From Polaromonas sp. C04 (GTDB lineage Bacteria; Pseudomonadota; Gammaproteobacteria; Burkholderiales; Burkholderiaceae_C), in contig NZ_MUNS01000033.1 in NCBI RefSeq assembly GCF_002002705.1, forward strand, positions 62,001 through 126,000: 64,000 nt of DNA, given 5' to 3'. The notes beneath the pieces are model-generated. The model made no database searches. It was not told the origin of the DNA and was given only the letters and a program-made list of their open reading frames with translations. Of this stretch, positions 19,875 through 27,894 are shown in pieces. The position numbers and the translations under genes were made by a program. Every line of letters starts with the position of its first letter. Position 1 is the stretch's first letter.

Positions 19875-20675
19875 GTGAATAAGACAGAAGTTTTCTTCTC
19901 CCGGCTCGCGGGTGAGGGCGCGGTGCTGGTCAGCGTGGCGTCAACCAAAGGCTCGGCACCGCGCGAGCGCGGCGCCTGGATGGCGGTGTTCGCGCAGGAC
20001 CTGATCGGCACCATTGGGGGTGGTCATCTGGAGTTTCAGGCCATCGACGCTGCGCGCGCGCGCCTGGCCGGTGCGCCGGGCGAGCCGGTGCTGCGCTTTG
20101 CGCTGGGCCCGAGCCTGGGCCAATGCTGCGGCGGTGTTGTGCACCTGCAGTTTGAATGCGTCACGCTGGCCGATGTCCCGGCGCTGCGCGAACGGCTGGC
20201 ACCCCGCCTGCAGCCGGTCGCGTTGTTCGGCGGCGGCCATGTGGGCGCCGCGCTGGCCCGCGTGATCGCCATGCTGCCGTTCTCGCTGACCTGGATCGAC
20301 AGTCGCGATGGCATCTTTCCGCAAGACGTTCCCGCCGACGTCCGCTGCGAATATTCCGATCCGGTGCAGTCCGCGGTGAAGGACCTGGCACCGGGTTCGC
20401 GCGTGATCATCATGAGCTTCAGCCATGCCGAGGACCTGGACATCGTGGCGGCCTGCCTGCAGCGCCAGCGTGCGCGGGCCGACCTGCCCTATATCGGTCT
20501 GATCGGCAGCAAGACCAAATGGGCCACGTTCCGGCACCGGCTCGAGGCGCGCGGTTTCACGGCCGAGGAGCTGGCGCACATCACTTGCCCGATCGGCGTG
20601 CCCGGCATCCAGGGCAAGGAACCTGAGGTGATTGCCGTGGGCGTTGCCGCGCAATTGCTGCAGCTCCAAATCTAG
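19875..20675 (+). CDS. xdhC: Xanthine dehydrogenase accessory protein
   Basis: A 266-residue XdhC protein, which binds and sulfurates the molybdenum cofactor and hands it to xanthine dehydrogenase. The N-terminal motif STKGSAPRERGAWM, the IGGGHLEFQAI motif, the GQCCGG pair of cysteines and the C-terminal Rossmann part with FGGGHVGAALA, YIGLIGSKTKW and CPIGVPGIQGKEPEVIAVGV are all present. The start is a GTG with an AGAGG site. The dehydrogenase subunits xdhA and xdhB, usually adjacent, are absent from the window and must lie elsewhere. puuD follows after 183 bases with its own operator. Confidence 0.95.
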   Translation: MNKTEVFFSRLAGEGAVLVSVASTKGSAPRERGAWMAVFAQDLIGTIGGGHLEFQAIDAARARLAGAPGEPVLRFALGPSLGQCCGGVVHLQFECVTLADVPALRERLAPRLQPVALFGGGHVGAALARVIAMLPFSLTWIDSRDGIFPQDVPADVRCEYSDPVQSAVKDLAPGSRVIIMSFSHAEDLDIVAACLQRQRARADLPYIGLIGSKTKWATFRHRLEARGFTAEELAHITCPIGVPGIQGKEPEVIAVGVAAQLLQLQI

Positions 20676-20724
20676 GGTTTGTACTGAGTCGCCGGCACGG
20701 CAAGGCGCTGGAGCCCGGACGGAA

Positions 20725-20738
20725 AAGTGTATACACTT
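20725..20738. promoter_or_regulatory. GntR operator, copy 3 (puuD promoter)
   Basis: AAGTGTATACACTT, identical to the copy at 18777, lies between the xdhC stop and puuD, 121 bases before the puuD start. The remainder of this gap (20676-20858) shows no further gene. Confidence 0.8.
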
Positions 20739-20858
20739 CTCGTGTACAGGTCGCAGCGGGGCACAAATTTTGTAGTTCGCGGCCGGATTTCTGCTCAGAG
20801 CGCCCGCAGTGGTGAGCAGGTTGGAAAAATGCGGCTTCGCGCCGCGAGGTTGAGAGAC

Positions 20859-22076
20859 ATGCAAAGTTACTATCTCGACTGGGCCAACCTGCTGCTGCGC
20901 TGGGTCCATGTCATCACCGCCATCGCCTGGGTGGGCTCCTCGTTCTATTTCGTTTTTCTGGACAGCAGCCTGACGCCGCCGGTCGACGAGGACCTCAAAA
21001 AACAGGGTGTCAGCGGCGAACTCTGGGCGCTGCACGGCGGCGGCTTCTACCACCCCGTCAAGTTCAATGTCGCGCCGCCCAGACTGCCCGACCATCTGCA
21101 CTGGTTCTACTGGGAAAGCTATACCACCTGGCTGACCGGCTTCAGCCTGTTCACCGTCTCCTACCTGTGGAGCGCCAACATCTACCTGATCGACAAATCG
21201 CTCATGGACTGGGCGCCGGCCGCGGCCATCGCGGCGGCGCTGGCCTTCCTGGTGGTGTTCTGGCTCTTGTACGACGGCATCTGCCGCGTGTTCGGCCAGC
21301 GCAACAACGGCGACGCCATCGTCGGTGCGCTGGTGCTGGTGCTGGTGTGCGTGGCGTCCTGGCTGGCCTGCCACCTCTTTGCCGGGCGCGCCGCCTTCCT
21401 GCTGGTGGGCGCCATGATGGCCACCTCGATGAGCGCCAATGTGTTCTTCTGGATCATTCCAGGCCAGCGCAAGGTCGTGGCGTCCATCAAGGCCGGGCAG
21501 CCGGTGGACCCGATCCACGGCAAGCGCGGCAAGCAGCGCAGCGTGCACAACACCTATTTCACGCTGCCGGTGCTGTTTGCCATGCTGTCCAACCACTACA
21601 GCTTTGCCTACAGCAACCCGAACAACTGGCTGGTGCTGATTCTCATGATGTTCGCCGGCGCCGCCATCCGCCAGTTCTTCGTGATGCGCCACGGCTTCAA
21701 ACTGGGGCGCAACGGCAATCCGCTGCCGTATGCGCTGGCCGGCATGCTGGTGATCGCGGGTGTGATCGCCTGGATCAGGCCGGCTGCTACCAACTCCGTA
21801 GCTACAAGTGCAGGCGCCACGGGGGCTACAGCCGATGTTTCCTTCAAGGATGTGCAAAAAATCGTGGAGCAGCGCTGCTATATGTGCCACGGCGCCACGG
21901 TGCAGATGAAAAATATCCGCTTCGACTCCCCGGCGCTGATCAAGGAACACGCGCAGGACATGTACCAGCAGGTCGTGGTCACTAAAATCATGCCGATGAA
22001 CAACGCCACCGGCATGACCGACGAGGAGCGCGCGATGTTCGCGCGCTGGTTCAAGGACGGCGCCAAGACCGAATAG
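20859..22076 (+). CDS. puuD: Membrane urate oxidase with cytochrome c domain
   Basis: A 405-residue integral membrane enzyme of the PuuD type, which oxidises urate to 5-hydroxyisourate. About eight hydrophobic segments occupy residues 10-310, with WVHVITAIAWVGSSFYF at the start of the first and conserved His residues such as LHGGGFYHP. A soluble domain at the C-terminus carries a single haem c site, Cys340-Tyr-Met-Cys343-His344, with a downstream Met-rich segment (TKIMPMNNATGMT) for the second axial ligand. Electrons thus pass to the respiratory chain rather than to O2 as in cofactor-free uricase (family knowledge). The linker (about residues 309-325) is Ala/Thr/Gly-rich and encoded by a dispersed repeat. 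The ATG at 20859 has a GAGAG site. Confidence 0.95.
   Translation: MQSYYLDWANLLLRWVHVITAIAWVGSSFYFVFLDSSLTPPVDEDLKKQGVSGELWALHGGGFYHPVKFNVAPPRLPDHLHWFYWESYTTWLTGFSLFTVSYLWSANIYLIDKSLMDWAPAAAIAAALAFLVVFWLLYDGICRVFGQRNNGDAIVGALVLVLVCVASWLACHLFAGRAAFLLVGAMMATSMSANVFFWIIPGQRKVVASIKAGQPVDPIHGKRGKQRSVHNTYFTLPVLFAMLSNHYSFAYSNPNNWLVLILMMFAGAAIRQFFVMRHGFKLGRNGNPLPYALAGMLVIAGVIAWIRPAATNSVATSAGATGATADVSFKDVQKIVEQRCYMCHGATVQMKNIRFDSPALIKEHAQDMYQQVVVTKIMPMNNATGMTDEERAMFARWFKDGAKTE
21783..21833. repeat. Type A repeat in the puuD linker
   Basis: GCTGCTACCAACTCCGTAGC begins the copy and GGGGGCTACAGCC ends it. It encodes AATNSVATSAGATGAT between the membrane domain and the cytochrome c domain, a place where extra residues are harmless. 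Confidence 0.55.
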
Positions 22077-22099
22077 GACGCGCGGGTATCCCGGATGTG

Positions 22100-23401
22100 T
22101 CAGCCCATGTGCTGCGGCAGCCACAGCGCGATGACGGGGAACGCAATCAGGATGACCAGCCGGAGGATGTCGGTGGCGATAAAGGGCAGCACGCCCTTGA
22201 AGATGGTGGTGAAGCTCACGTCTTTCACCACGCTCTTGATCACGAACACGTTCATGCCCACGGGGGGATGAATCAGTCCGAGTTCGACCGTCATCACGAT
22301 GATGATGCCGAACCAGATGGGGTCGAACCCCATCGCGGTGATGACCGGAAAGACGATGGGCACCGTCAGGATGATCATCGCCATCGCGTCCATCAGGCTG
22401 CCCAGAATCAGGAACGTCACCATCATGAGCGCCAGCACGCCGTAGCGGCCGATGCCCAGTGAGGTGAGGAATTCGGTGAGCTTTTGCGGCGTCTGCGTGA
22501 TCGTGAGGAAGTAGCCGAACAGCAGCGCGCCGATCAGCACCGTGAACACCGCCGCCGTGGTGCGCGTGGCCTGCAACAGCGCGTCGCGCGTCTTCTTGCG
22601 ATCGAGCTTGCCGCGCAGCACGCCCAGCAGGTAGGCGCCGCTCGCGCCCACGCCGCCCGCCTCGGTGGGTGTGAAGAATCCCCCGTACAGGCCGCCGATG
22701 ACGAAGATGAACAGGGTCAACGGCGCCCACACCGTCTTGAGCGCCTGGGCCCGCTCGCCCCAGGGCCTGCGCTCGCCGGCCGGCAGCAGGTCCGGCCTGA
22801 GCTTGACGATGAGATTGATGGTGATCACGTACATCGCCATGGCCAGCAGGCCCGGCAGGATGCCGGCCATGAAGAGCTTGCCGATGTCCTGTTCGGTGAG
22901 GATGGCGTAGACCACCAGCACGGTCGAGGGCGGCAGCATCGCGCCCAGCGTGCCGCCGGCCGCGATCACGCCGGTCGAAAACGACTGCGGATAGCCGAAG
23001 CGGCGCATCTCCGGATACGCGACCACGGAGAAGGTGGCGGCGGTCGCCACCGAGGAGCCGCAGATGGCCGCGAAGCCACCGCAGGCCACGATGGTGGCAA
23101 TGCCCAGGCCGCCGCGCAGGTGGCCGATGAAGGCGTCGGCCGCCCGGAACATTTCCTTCGACAGGCCCGACGCGGACACGAACGCGCCCATCAGCATGAA
23201 CATCGGAATCACGCCGAAGGTGTAGTCGGTGACGGTGCGCATCGACGTGAGGCTGACCAGCTTCATGGCCGGCCCGCCGCCGACGATGTAGCTGTAGCCG
23301 GTCACGCCCACCAGGCCCATCGCCATGCCGACCGGCACGCGTGCCAGCATCAGGATGAACAGCACGGCGAAGCCGACCAGGGCCACCATGTCGTTGCTCA
23401 T
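22100..23401 (-). CDS. dctM: TRAP transporter large permease
   Basis: A 433-residue DctM-type membrane protein with about 12 hydrophobic segments. Typical sequences are ARVPVGMAMGLVG, IPMFMLMGAFVSASGLSKEM, CGGFAAICGSSVATAATFS and PTEAGGVGASGAYLLG. Together with the small subunit DctQ it uses the sodium gradient to import a substrate delivered by the periplasmic DctP protein. It is last in the minus-strand series mdlC-dctP-dctQ-dctM and converges with puuD. Confidence 0.94.
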   Translation of the reverse strand: MSNDMVALVGFAVLFILMLARVPVGMAMGLVGVTGYSYIVGGGPAMKLVSLTSMRTVTDYTFGVIPMFMLMGAFVSASGLSKEMFRAADAFIGHLRGGLGIATIVACGGFAAICGSSVATAATFSVVAYPEMRRFGYPQSFSTGVIAAGGTLGAMLPPSTVLVVYAILTEQDIGKLFMAGILPGLLAMAMYVITINLIVKLRPDLLPAGERRPWGERAQALKTVWAPLTLFIFVIGGLYGGFFTPTEAGGVGASGAYLLGVLRGKLDRKKTRDALLQATRTTAAVFTVLIGALLFGYFLTITQTPQKLTEFLTSLGIGRYGVLALMMVTFLILGSLMDAMAMIILTVPIVFPVITAMGFDPIWFGIIIVMTVELGLIHPPVGMNVFVIKSVVKDVSFTTIFKGVLPFIATDILRLVILIAFPVIALWLPQHMG

Positions 23402-23443
23402 CGCGCGCCCCCGGAAACAAGGTGAATCGTCATGTATTCCATC

Positions 23444-23956
23444 TCATTCAACTTCCCGGCCATGTTCCGGCTCGGCGAGCCGTTCCGGCCGGAAGATCAG
23501 CTGCCAGGTGCGGATGGCAATCAGCATCACGGCCGCGGCGTCCCCCGCCCAGGCCAGCGCGTACAGCGGCCACACGGGCAGGTTCAGATCGAAGGTCTGC
23601 ACGTGGTCGTGGTAGGTGCCGCGCACCTTGTCGAAGATCGCGAAGGTGTGCACGGTCACCACGAACAGCAGTACCAGCGTCGCGAAGACGTCGATGTAGC
23701 GCTTGCCGCGCACGCTGGCGCTGCTCCACACCAGGTCGACCGTGATGTGCGTGCCGCGGTAGCTGGTGGCGGCGATGCCCCAGAAGATCAGCGTGCCCAG
23801 CAGCAGCTTGCCGAAGTCGTAGCTGTCGGGGATCGAGGTGTTGAAGAACTTGCGCAGCACCACCGCGACGAAGATGTCGAGTGCGACGATGCCGATGAAC
23901 AGCGCCGCCAGCCACTCGATGGTGTCGATCACGCGGTCCATGAAATCGCGCTTCAT
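23444..23956 (-). CDS. dctQ: TRAP transporter small permease
   Basis: A 170-residue protein with four predicted membrane helices and the DctQ layout: a first helix IEWLAALFIGIVALDIFVAV, VVLRKFFNTSIPDSYDFG, and a conserved RGTHITVDLVW segment. It lies between dctP (18 bases upstream) and dctM (42 bases downstream), so the three are co-transcribed. Confidence 0.92.
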   Translation of the reverse strand: MKRDFMDRVIDTIEWLAALFIGIVALDIFVAVVLRKFFNTSIPDSYDFGKLLLGTLIFWGIAATSYRGTHITVDLVWSSASVRGKRYIDVFATLVLLFVVTVHTFAIFDKVRGTYHDHVQTFDLNLPVWPLYALAWAGDAAAVMLIAIRTWQLIFRPERLAEPEHGREVE

Positions 23957-23974
23957 GGCTGCTGCTGCCCGCCG

Positions 23975-25039
23975 TTACAGGCCGGCCTTGTGCTTCACCA
24001 GCTCCTGCTTGAGCGAGTCCATCACCGCCTTCGGGTCGTAGCCGGCCTTCTTCACGCTGCTGGCCCACTCGGCCTCGGCCGGCGCGACCGCCTTGTGCCA
24101 CGCAGCGAGCTGGTCCGGCGTCAGCTTGTAGATCTCGTGGCCGGGTTCGGCGGCGATCTTGGCGCGGCCGGCGTACTCGAAGTCGGCCCAGGGCGAGGCG
24201 ACCTTCTCGGCCCATTCGGTGGTGCAGTGGTCGTCGATCACCTTTTTCTGCGCGGGGGACATGGCGTTGTACTTGTCCTTGTTCATGACCCAAACGAACG
24301 GCGTCGTGTACAGCGCCACGTCCATGTGATAGTTCACCACCTTGTCGATGCCGAACAGCACGATGGAGCCCCACGGGAAGGTGATCGCGTCGGCCACGCC
24401 GCGCGAGAGCGCATCGCGCGCGGCCGGTGCCGACGCCTGCACGTTGGTGCCGCCCAGCGAGGTGACGAGCTGGCCGATGGTGCTGGTGGCGGGACGGATC
24501 TTCATGTCCTTGACATCCGAGGGCAGCACGATCTTCTTGTGTGAATGGAAGGTACCGGGGTCATGCACGAAGGCGAAGCAGAAATGCACGTCCTTCATTT
24601 CCTTGGCCGCGTAGGGGCGGTACCACGCGTCGATGGCGGCCGAGCCGCCCTTGGCGTTGGAGAACAGGAAGGGCAGGCCGGCGCCGGCCATCACCGGGAA
24701 GCGCCCCGGCTGGTAGCCCGGGTTGACGTAGGCGAAGTCGGCGATGCCGTCACGCGCCATGTCGTAGTGGTCGAAGGCCTTGCCGAGCTGCTCGGACGGA
24801 TACATCGTCGCGGTGATGCTGCCACCCGACGCCTTTTTGATGTCTTCGGCCCAGGCGATCAGCGAGGGGTTCAGCGGATGCTGTGGCGGCACCCAGCTGG
24901 ACAGCTTGAGCTGGACCGGTTTGTCCTGCGCCTGCGCCCCGGTGCCGAGCAGCAGCAAAGCCGTGGCGCCGGCCAGCGCCGCCGTGCCCGCGTGGGCACG
25001 CAATGTGGTGAGTGTGCTGTGCAGTTTGGTGTAACGCAT
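23975..25039 (-). CDS. dctP: TRAP transporter substrate-binding protein
   Basis: A 354-residue periplasmic binding protein with a signal peptide (residues about 1-37, cleaved near GAQA-QDKP). The mature part has the family features LKLSSWVPPQHPLN and the ligand-clamping arginine in MKIRPATSTIG; GGTNVQASAPAARDALSRGVADAI follows. The Arg binds a carboxylate, so the ligand is an organic acid. Since mdlC lies 223 bases upstream on the same strand, an aromatic alpha-keto acid or mandelate-like acid is a reasonable guess. The ATG at 25039 has an AGGAG site; the longer open frame upstream was discarded. The gap 25040-25262 contains no gene. Confidence 0.93.
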   Translation of the reverse strand: MRYTKLHSTLTTLRAHAGTAALAGATALLLLGTGAQAQDKPVQLKLSSWVPPQHPLNPSLIAWAEDIKKASGGSITATMYPSEQLGKAFDHYDMARDGIADFAYVNPGYQPGRFPVMAGAGLPFLFSNAKGGSAAIDAWYRPYAAKEMKDVHFCFAFVHDPGTFHSHKKIVLPSDVKDMKIRPATSTIGQLVTSLGGTNVQASAPAARDALSRGVADAITFPWGSIVLFGIDKVVNYHMDVALYTTPFVWVMNKDKYNAMSPAQKKVIDDHCTTEWAEKVASPWADFEYAGRAKIAAEPGHEIYKLTPDQLAAWHKAVAPAEAEWASSVKKAGYDPKAVMDSLKQELVKHKAGL

Positions 25040-25262
25040 GTCTTGTCTCCTGGTTGTGATTCCTGCTCTTGAAGGCAGAAGGTGGAAAGGTCGAAACCAA
25101 AAATCGCGCTGAAGAAAAATCTGTCTGGGTCGAGTGAGGCTTATCGTGGGTGAGCGGGCGGTGTCCGGATTCTTAACGTGATGCCGCGCTTTGGGCAAGC
25201 GGGGAAACCTTGGCGAATTTGGGAACCATGAGGGTTTTTTCTTTTTTTTGAGGGGATGGCGT

Positions 25263-26876
25263 TCAGGCCACATCCACTTCCACCAGGATCGGGCTGGTCG
25301 AGCGCAGCGCCTGGCGCAGGACTTCGTGCAACTGCGCGGCGTCGCTGACATGCACCGCGTCGCAGCCGTGGCCTTTGGCCAGCGCGACGAAGTCGAGGTC
25401 GGGCAGGGCCGTGCCTTCCAACTGATCCTCGGGCCTGAAACCGAAGGCCGGGGCGAACTCCTGCAGCGCCGCATAGCGGCGGTTTTTCAGGATGACGAAG
25501 GTGATGGGCAGCCGCAGCTGCGCCGCGCTCCACAGCGCCTGGATCGAGTACATGGCGGAGCCGTCGCCCACCAGGCCGATCACGCGCGCGCCGGGTTTGG
25601 CCAGTGCCACGCCTACGGCCGCCGGCAGGCTGTGGCCCAGGCCGCCGCTGCACATGGTGTAGAAGGTTTCGCTGCGCAAAATTGGCAGGTAGTCGTGCAT
25701 GGGCGCGCGCGCGCTCGGCGCCTCCTCGACCACGATGGATGCCGGCTCGCGCACTTCGGCCAGTGTCTGCAGCACATAGGCCGTCGACATCGGTACCGAG
25801 GGTTCGGCCCGCGGCAGCGTGGCGCGCGAGGCTGGCAGGGCGCGTGGTGCGGGCGCCGGGCGCGCCAGCAAATCGAGCACGCCCAGGCGGATGCTGCCTA
25901 CGGCCGACGTACCGACCGGCGTCCAGGCCGCAATCGTCGGGTCGTCGATCAGCTGGTACAGCGTGGCGCCAGGGGGCACATGCGGGCCGGCGCCTTCCAC
26001 GTGATAGATGAAGGCTGGCGCGCCGATGGCAAAAATCAGGTCGTGACCGCCGAGCAGACTCACAATCGCCTCGCGCATGGCCGGCAGGAATCCGGCAAAC
26101 AGGCGATGGTCTTCGGGGAAGCCGCAGCGTCCCGACATGGGGGCCGTCCAGACACGCGCGTTGTGGCGCTCGGCCAGTTGCAGCACCTCGTTCCAGGCAT
26201 TGCCGCGGTCCACCGCGGCGCCGATGACGAAGGCCGGGCGCGCGCTGGCGTCGAGCGCGGCGCCGATCTGCGCCAGCACGCGCGGCTCGGGACGCGATTC
26301 GGTGCTCACCACGCGCGGCAGCACCCGCTCGGTGAGTTTGTCCCAGTCGTCCGCGGGGACCGACACCAGCACCGGCCCGCGCGGCTCCTGCATGGCGATG
26401 TAGTAGGCGCGGGCAATGGCCAGCGGCACGTCTTCGGCCCGCGCCGGCTCGCAGCTCCATTTGACGTAGGGCTTGGGCAGCTCGGTGGCCTGGGCCGAGA
26501 ACAGGAATGGATCAAACGGCAGGATGGAGCGCGCCTGCTGGCCCGCCGTGATGATCACCGGGGTGCGGTTCTTGTGGGCGGTGAAGATGTTGCCCATGGC
26601 GTGGCCCACGCCCACGGCCGAATGCAGGTTCACGAACGAGGCATTGCGCGTGGCCTGTGCATAGCCGTCCGCCATGCCCACCACCACGGATTCCTGCAAG
26701 CCCAGAACGTAGCGGAAGTCGGCGGGGAAATCGAGGAACAGCGGCAATTCGGTGGAGCCCGGGTTGCCGAACAGGGTCGTGATGTTGAAGCCGCGCAGCA
26801 AGTCCAGCACGGCGGCGCGAACGCTGACTTTCGCCAGCAAGGGCGCGGCTCCTGGTGACGTGGGGTGGATGGGCAT
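25263..26876 (-). CDS. mdlC: Benzoylformate decarboxylase-like ThDP enzyme
   Basis: A 537-residue thiamine-diphosphate enzyme. It follows benzoylformate decarboxylase along its length, and the catalytic residues correspond: Ser41 in FGNPGSTELP, Glu62 in LQESVVVGMADGYA, His85 in NLHSAVG and His292 in AFIYHVEG (counterparts of Ser26, Glu47, His70 and His281 of the Pseudomonas enzyme). The cofactor motif GDGSAMYSIQALW is near the C-terminus. The reaction would be decarboxylation of benzoylformate or a related 2-keto acid to the aldehyde. Acetolactate synthase is excluded by the histidines and the short length. It diverges from a LysR gene and precedes the TRAP genes. Confidence 0.87.
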   Translation of the reverse strand: MPIHPTSPGAAPLLAKVSVRAAVLDLLRGFNITTLFGNPGSTELPLFLDFPADFRYVLGLQESVVVGMADGYAQATRNASFVNLHSAVGVGHAMGNIFTAHKNRTPVIITAGQQARSILPFDPFLFSAQATELPKPYVKWSCEPARAEDVPLAIARAYYIAMQEPRGPVLVSVPADDWDKLTERVLPRVVSTESRPEPRVLAQIGAALDASARPAFVIGAAVDRGNAWNEVLQLAERHNARVWTAPMSGRCGFPEDHRLFAGFLPAMREAIVSLLGGHDLIFAIGAPAFIYHVEGAGPHVPPGATLYQLIDDPTIAAWTPVGTSAVGSIRLGVLDLLARPAPAPRALPASRATLPRAEPSVPMSTAYVLQTLAEVREPASIVVEEAPSARAPMHDYLPILRSETFYTMCSGGLGHSLPAAVGVALAKPGARVIGLVGDGSAMYSIQALWSAAQLRLPITFVILKNRRYAALQEFAPAFGFRPEDQLEGTALPDLDFVALAKGHGCDAVHVSDAAQLHEVLRQALRSTSPILVEVDVA

Positions 26877-26918
26877 TCTTCAATCTTGCGGGCGATGGCT
26901 GTATAAATCAATAAAATA

Positions 26919-26935
26919 ACCGGAATATTCGGTAT
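26919..26935. promoter_or_regulatory. Possible LysR binding site between mdlC and lysR
   Basis: The 66-base divergent intergenic region is AT-rich and contains ACCGGAATATTCGGTAT, with the inner palindrome GAATATTC and flanking CCG/CGG. A T-N11-A type site here could control both genes. Confidence 0.45.
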
Positions 26936-26942
26936 TAGATAT

Positions 26943-27842
26943 ATGCATATCAAAGACATCGACCTGAACCTGCTGCGGCTGTTTGAAACCGTCTTTCGCA
27001 CGCGCAATGTGAGCCGCGCCGCCGAGCTGCTGGACCTCACGCAGCCGGCCGCCAGCCAGGGCCTGATGCGCCTGCGCCTGTTGCTCAAGGATCCCTTGTT
27101 CGAGCGCGCCCCCGGCGGCGTCAAGCCGACGCCGCGTGCCGAGCGGCTGGCGGTGGCGGTGCAGCTCGCGCTGGCGGCGATTGAGCAGGCCTTGACCGAG
27201 GACGAGCAGTTCGATCCGGCGAATTCGCAGCGCCTGGTTCGCCTGCACATGAGCGATATCGGCGAGCGCGTGTTCATGCCGCCGCTGATGCAGCGTGTGA
27301 TGCAGCTTGCGCCCGGCCTGCGGCTGGAGCTGGTGCAACTCGAGCCGGCCCAGGTGGTGCCGGGGCTGGACAGCGGCTACCTCAACTTTGCCGTGGGCTT
27401 CCTGCCCACCGTCACCGACACACGGCGTGAGCGCCTGCTCGACGACCGCTATGTGCTGCTGCTGCGTGCCGGCCACCCGCTGGTGAAGTCCAGCCGCGGC
27501 AAGGCACCGACGATGGCGGAGTTGCGGCGCGTCGAGCTGGTGGCGGTGCGCTCCCACAGCGATACGCTGCGCATCCTGAAGATGCTCAAGCTGGAAAAGC
27601 AGCTGCGCATGACCACCACGCACTACCTGGTGCTGCCCGCCATCGTCAAGGCCACCGACCTGGGCGTGGTGATGCCGCGCAATATCGCGCGCGAATTCAA
27701 CGCCGGCGGGGGCTACGCCATCCTCGAGCCGAAATTCCCGCTGCGCGACTTCACCGTGTCGCTGCACTGGAGCCGGCGCTTCGAGGCCGACCCCTGCAAT
27801 CGCTGGCTGCGCCAGACGCTGGTAGATTTGTTTGCCGAATAA
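26943..27842 (+). CDS. LysR family regulator, divergent from mdlC
   Basis: A 299-residue LysR-type regulator. The N-terminal helix-turn-helix has the NodD/NahR-like form: IDLNLLRLFETVFRTRNVSR and AAELLDLTQPAASQGLMRLR. The effector domain follows with RLHMSDIGERVFMPPLM, seen in regulators of aromatic degradation. It is divergent from mdlC across 66 bases and is the obvious candidate activator of mdlC and, through read-through, of the TRAP genes. Confidence 0.9.
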   Translation: MHIKDIDLNLLRLFETVFRTRNVSRAAELLDLTQPAASQGLMRLRLLLKDPLFERAPGGVKPTPRAERLAVAVQLALAAIEQALTEDEQFDPANSQRLVRLHMSDIGERVFMPPLMQRVMQLAPGLRLELVQLEPAQVVPGLDSGYLNFAVGFLPTVTDTRRERLLDDRYVLLLRAGHPLVKSSRGKAPTMAELRRVELVAVRSHSDTLRILKMLKLEKQLRMTTTHYLVLPAIVKATDLGVVMPRNIAREFNAGGGYAILEPKFPLRDFTVSLHWSRRFEADPCNRWLRQTLVDLFAE

Positions 27843-27894
27843 GGTACAACCCGGTACAACTTTCATCAAGCCAGGAGCCGAATCGAGAGGACCC

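Noticed and set aside
19941-23420. Minus-strand open frame of 1159 codons across xdhC, puuD and dctM
   Set aside because: It opposes xdhC and puuD and is out of frame with dctM; the three genes in the other frames have intact catalytic motifs.
25263-26876. Acetolactate synthase
   Set aside because: The general ThDP fold fits, but the two active-site histidines and the Ser in FGNPGSTELP match benzoylformate decarboxylase, and no small subunit gene is present.
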